A DNA stretch of 8,871 nt from Flavobacterium sp. (GTDB lineage Bacteria > Bacteroidota > Bacteroidia > Flavobacteriales > Flavobacteriaceae): NCBI GenBank assembly GCA_023253295.1, contig JALRGZ010000321.1, positions 1 through 8,871 of the forward strand. Direction: 5' to 3'. Below the pieces are notes generated by a model that was given only the letters and a program-made list of their open reading frames with translations, made no database searches and was not told where the DNA came from. Shown one piece after another: positions 7,779 through 8,871 of this stretch; within the stretch, counting starts at the first letter, position 1; each line of letters opens with the position of its first letter. A program made the position numbers and the translations under genes.

Positions 7779-7786
7779 CAAAGATA
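7779..7786 (-). promoter_or_regulatory. Candidate -7 box TATCTTTG for the PASTA-rluD operon
   Basis: On the minus strand this reads TATCTTTG, a match to TAnnTTTG, 21 bases before the PASTA start, giving a leader of roughly 15 bases. The nearest TTTG further upstream is only 14 bases away, shorter than the usual spacer, so the -33 element is weak or absent. Confidence 0.5.
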
Positions 7787-7812
7787 AAGCTATTTCGTTT
7801 CAAAAAAAATGA

Positions 7813-7820
7813 TAATTTTG
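7813..7820 (+). promoter_or_regulatory. Candidate -7 box TAATTTTG for ddl
   Basis: Matches TAnnTTTG on the plus strand, about 152 bases before the ddl ATG, with no clear -33 TTG. If used, the transcript leader would contain the whole structured element at 7857-7933, which might then affect ddl expression. Confidence 0.35.
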
Positions 7821-7856
7821 TTTTATGCGTCTTAACCTCAGCGATAGCCAAGTTTA

Positions 7857-7933
7857 GGAGCTTTTTCCCGTTATCCACTCTATCTTTCCCTGCTTAAAGA
7901 AAGCAGGAAAAGGATGCCGTTACTACCGGGGCT
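7857..7933 (-). ncRNA. Nested-stem structured intergenic element, possible dispersed repeat or small RNA
   Basis: Three nested pairings fit one fold. The outer stem pairs AGC (7859-7861) with GCT (7931-7933) and, after a five-base TTTTT bulge, CCCG (7867-7870) with CGGG (7927-7930). The middle stem pairs ATCC (7873-7876) with GGAT (7912-7915). The apical hairpin pairs CCTGCTT (7889-7895) with AAGCAGG (7901-7907) around AAAGA. It is clearly richer in GC than the flanks and has no convincing coding frame. From memory, elements reading AGCCCCG...GGCATCCTTTT-hairpin-CGGGAAAAAGCTCC recur between genes in Flavobacterium, which is why the minus strand is given; I know no name or function. It lies between the divergent PASTA and ddl promoters and could be transcribed from either side. 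Confidence 0.5.
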
Positions 7934-7972
7934 AGAACAAAATTTGATTTTTTACAATACAAACGCAACTAA

Positions 7973-8503
7973 ATGAAAAACATTGCCATTATCATGGGCG
8001 GCTATTCCAGTGAATACCAAATTTCACTCATTAGCGGTAACGTAGTTTACAACTATCTCGACAAATCTAAATTCAAAGGCTATCGCATCCATATTTTCAA
8101 AGAAAAATGGGTTTATGTAGACGAAGCCGACAACGAATTCCCAATTGACCGAAACGATTTCTCGGTTACTGTAAACGGAAACAAAATTACATTTGACTGT
8201 GTTTTCAATGCCATCCACGGAACTCCGGGAGAAGATGGTTTAATGCAGGCTTATTTCGAATTATTAGGCATTCCGCAAACGTCTTGCGATTATTACCAAG
8301 CCGCTTTAACTTTTAATAAAAGAGATTTATTATCGGTTTTAAAACCTTACGGAATTAAAACAGCTACATCTTATTATCTGAACCAAGGAGACGACTTTAA
8401 CACTACCGAAATTGTCAAAAAAGTAGGTTTGCCTTGTTTCGTAAAACCAAACAAAGCAGGTTCCAGTTTCGGAATCTCAAAAGTAATATTACCTTTGTGT
8501 TGA
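7973..8503 (+). CDS. ddl: D-alanine-D-alanine ligase, N-terminal half only, broken at about residue 171
   Basis: Cytoplasmic ATP-grasp enzyme that joins two D-alanines for peptidoglycan precursors. The N-terminal domain has GGYSSEYQISLISG (9-22) and NAIHGTPGEDGLMQAYFELLG (79-99). The ATP-grasp part begins with NKRDLLSVLKPYGI (115-128) and FVKPNKAGSSFG (156-167). Normal family identity stops at GISKV (167-171, ending at 8485). The five codons and stop after it (ILPLC, stop at 8501-8503) read into antisense dihydroorotase sequence. Complete Ddl is about 320-360 residues, so the catalytic arginine, the metal-binding Asp/Glu/Asn and the rest of the ATP site are missing, and this product could not work. 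The start is the first ATG of the homologous frame. Because ddl is essential, an assembly join is more likely than a genuine pseudogene. Function of the intact gene is certain. Confidence 0.93.
   Translation: MKNIAIIMGGYSSEYQISLISGNVVYNYLDKSKFKGYRIHIFKEKWVYVDEADNEFPIDRNDFSVTVNGNKITFDCVFNAIHGTPGEDGLMQAYFELLGIPQTSCDYYQAALTFNKRDLLSVLKPYGIKTATSYYLNQGDDFNTTEIVKKVGLPCFVKPNKAGSSFGISKVILPLC
8473..8486. other. Chimeric junction at a 14-base stretch shared by two genes
   Basis: AATCTCAAAAGTAA reads as Ile-Ser-Lys-Val of Ddl on the plus strand and as Ile-Thr-Phe-Glu-Ile of dihydroorotase on the minus strand, both expected in their families. Left of it only Ddl makes sense and right of it only dihydroorotase does. 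Such short shared sequence at a join is typical of mis-assembly or amplification chimeras. Confidence 0.7.
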
Positions 8504-8653
8504 GATAGAAAATCTATTTCTTGTTTGGTGGTTACATGCAGAATATGAGCTTTTTTCTTATATCTTTCAGCAATTCTTACTATTCTTCTTGTTGAGGATA
8601 TTGCACATTCATCGCTTCTCCATATTGGATGGGTGTGAACATCACCCTCTTTA

Positions 8654-8671
8654 ATAAGTTTTTTGTTTCTA
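8654..8671. repeat. Copy 2 of the exact 18-base repeat (first copy at 5941-5958)
   Basis: ATAAGTTTTTTGTTTCTA is identical to 5941-5958. Here it encodes part of the dihydroorotase fragment on the minus strand (RNKKLI) and ends where that homology ends, next to the second suspected junction. Confidence 0.6.
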
Positions 8672-8871
8672 TGATCCCGGTTAAAGGGGATCTTGTTGGT
8701 AAGGGTGGTAAGCTTGCGATGCTGGCTGGTAAAGCTCAGATGAAAGCTGTAGCCTTTGCTTTGGCAAAAATTATGCCCCACGCTAGAAAGTTTTTTAAAG
8801 TCATTATTACTAAATTTGGGAATAAGTTCCCTGCGCTAAAAAAGTTAATGCCAAAGCTTGAAGACACTCTA
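8671..8871 (+). CDS. Unrecognised Lys/Ala/Leu-rich protein fragment running off the right edge
   Basis: From the ATG at 8671 the frame stays open for 67 codons to the window edge. It gives a basic, low-complexity protein: MIPVKGDLVGKGGKLAMLAG, then KAQMKAVAFALAKIMPHA, then a stretch rich in Lys and Phe, ending KKLMPKLEDTL. Codons are strongly T-ending for Gly, Val and Ala, and GC is about 41% by hand count, above the AT-rich neighbours. The antisense reading of the same bases looks much less protein-like. The frame is also open upstream to 8596, but those bases belong to the antisense dihydroorotase fragment, so the true start may be missing and the ATG only apparent. I do not recognise the family; the IPVKGD-GKGGK opening faintly recalls hydrophobic linkers before toxin domains in polymorphic toxins, but that is weak. 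Probably a third source joined at about 8671. Confidence 0.35.
   Translation, partial: MIPVKGDLVGKGGKLAMLAGKAQMKAVAFALAKIMPHARKFFKVIITKFGNKFPALKKLMPKLEDTL

Larger units (their letters stand above)
8473..8671 (-). pseudogene. pyrC: Internal fragment of a dihydroorotase (about 66 residues, both ends missing)
   Basis: On the minus strand the frame reads RNKKLIKEGDVHTHPIWRSD, then ISSTRRIVRIAERYKKKA, HILHVTTKQEIDFLSQHKG and NITFEI. This matches the middle of class I-type dihydroorotases, which close dihydroorotate in pyrimidine synthesis. The HxxH in HILHVTT carries a zinc-ligand histidine. The N-terminal HxH, the carbamylated lysine and the C-terminal aspartate are all absent, and the TPQHL expected after ITFEI is replaced by Ddl antisense. 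The sequence is unlike the usual Flavobacterium dihydroorotase as I remember it (FHPIIRSEEACYKSS in the same region) and closer to proteobacterial forms, so a different source organism is likely. There is no start and no stop of its own; the enclosing open frame (8781 to 8374) is a chance fusion of three unrelated stretches. Confidence 0.75.

Noticed and set aside
8374..8781. A single 135-residue minus-strand gene
   Set aside because: Only the middle (about 8473-8671) resembles dihydroorotase; its C-terminal part is the antisense of ddl and its N-terminal part the antisense of another frame. The start and stop are accidental.
8473..8871. Insertion of a mobile element or toxin cassette into ddl
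   Set aside because: No transposase, terminal inverted repeats or target-site duplication is visible, and the inserted material is an internal housekeeping-gene fragment.

Overview
The window looks like chromosome from a Flavobacterium-like member of the Bacteroidota. The evidence is low GC, no Shine-Dalgarno sequences before the starts, TAnnTTTG-type -7 boxes, and protein sequences typical of the group (the Ddl N-terminal half, RluD and the kinase-free PASTA protein). Base composition, codon use and gene spacing look uniform from 1 to about 8485. The last ~390 bases do not fit the rest.

Layout. (a) 1-872, plus strand: 3' part of an ABC-2 export permease, cut by the left edge. (b) 869-4222, minus strand: a large soluble hybrid histidine kinase (PAS-GAF-PAS-PAS-PAS-HisKA-HATPase-REC) whose stop overlaps the permease stop by 4 bases. 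(c) 4223-4531: AT-rich divergent intergenic region. (d) 4532-5905, plus: secreted GH28 polygalacturonase-like pectin hydrolase. (e) 5906-6106: intergenic DNA with short repeats and a strong hairpin terminator. (f) 7757 back to 6107, minus: a two-gene operon, PASTA membrane protein then RluD-type pseudouridine synthase, overlapping by 11 bases. (g) 7758-7972: divergent intergenic region holding a nested-stem structured element. (h) 7973 to about 8485, plus: N-terminal half of D-alanine-D-alanine ligase, which breaks off abruptly.

From about 8473 the sequence changes to an internal piece of a dihydroorotase of non-Flavobacterium type on the minus strand. From about 8671 it changes again to a plus-strand open frame of unknown, lysine/alanine-rich protein that leaves the window. 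Two breaks within ~200 bases, one at a 14-base stretch that fits both proteins, suggest a chimeric contig end (assembly or amplification artefact), not a real locus. A disrupted ddl would also be expected to be lethal without a second copy.

Functionally, ddl and the PASTA protein, divergently arranged, point to cell-wall synthesis. RluD modifies 23S rRNA. The GH28 enzyme suggests growth on plant or algal pectic material. The hybrid kinase is a cytosolic multi-input sensor with no recognisable DNA-binding output, so its link to GH28 is positional only. I found no CRISPR array, tRNA, rRNA, transposase or convincing new multi-gene system. The most interesting non-coding object is the structured element at 7857-7933.
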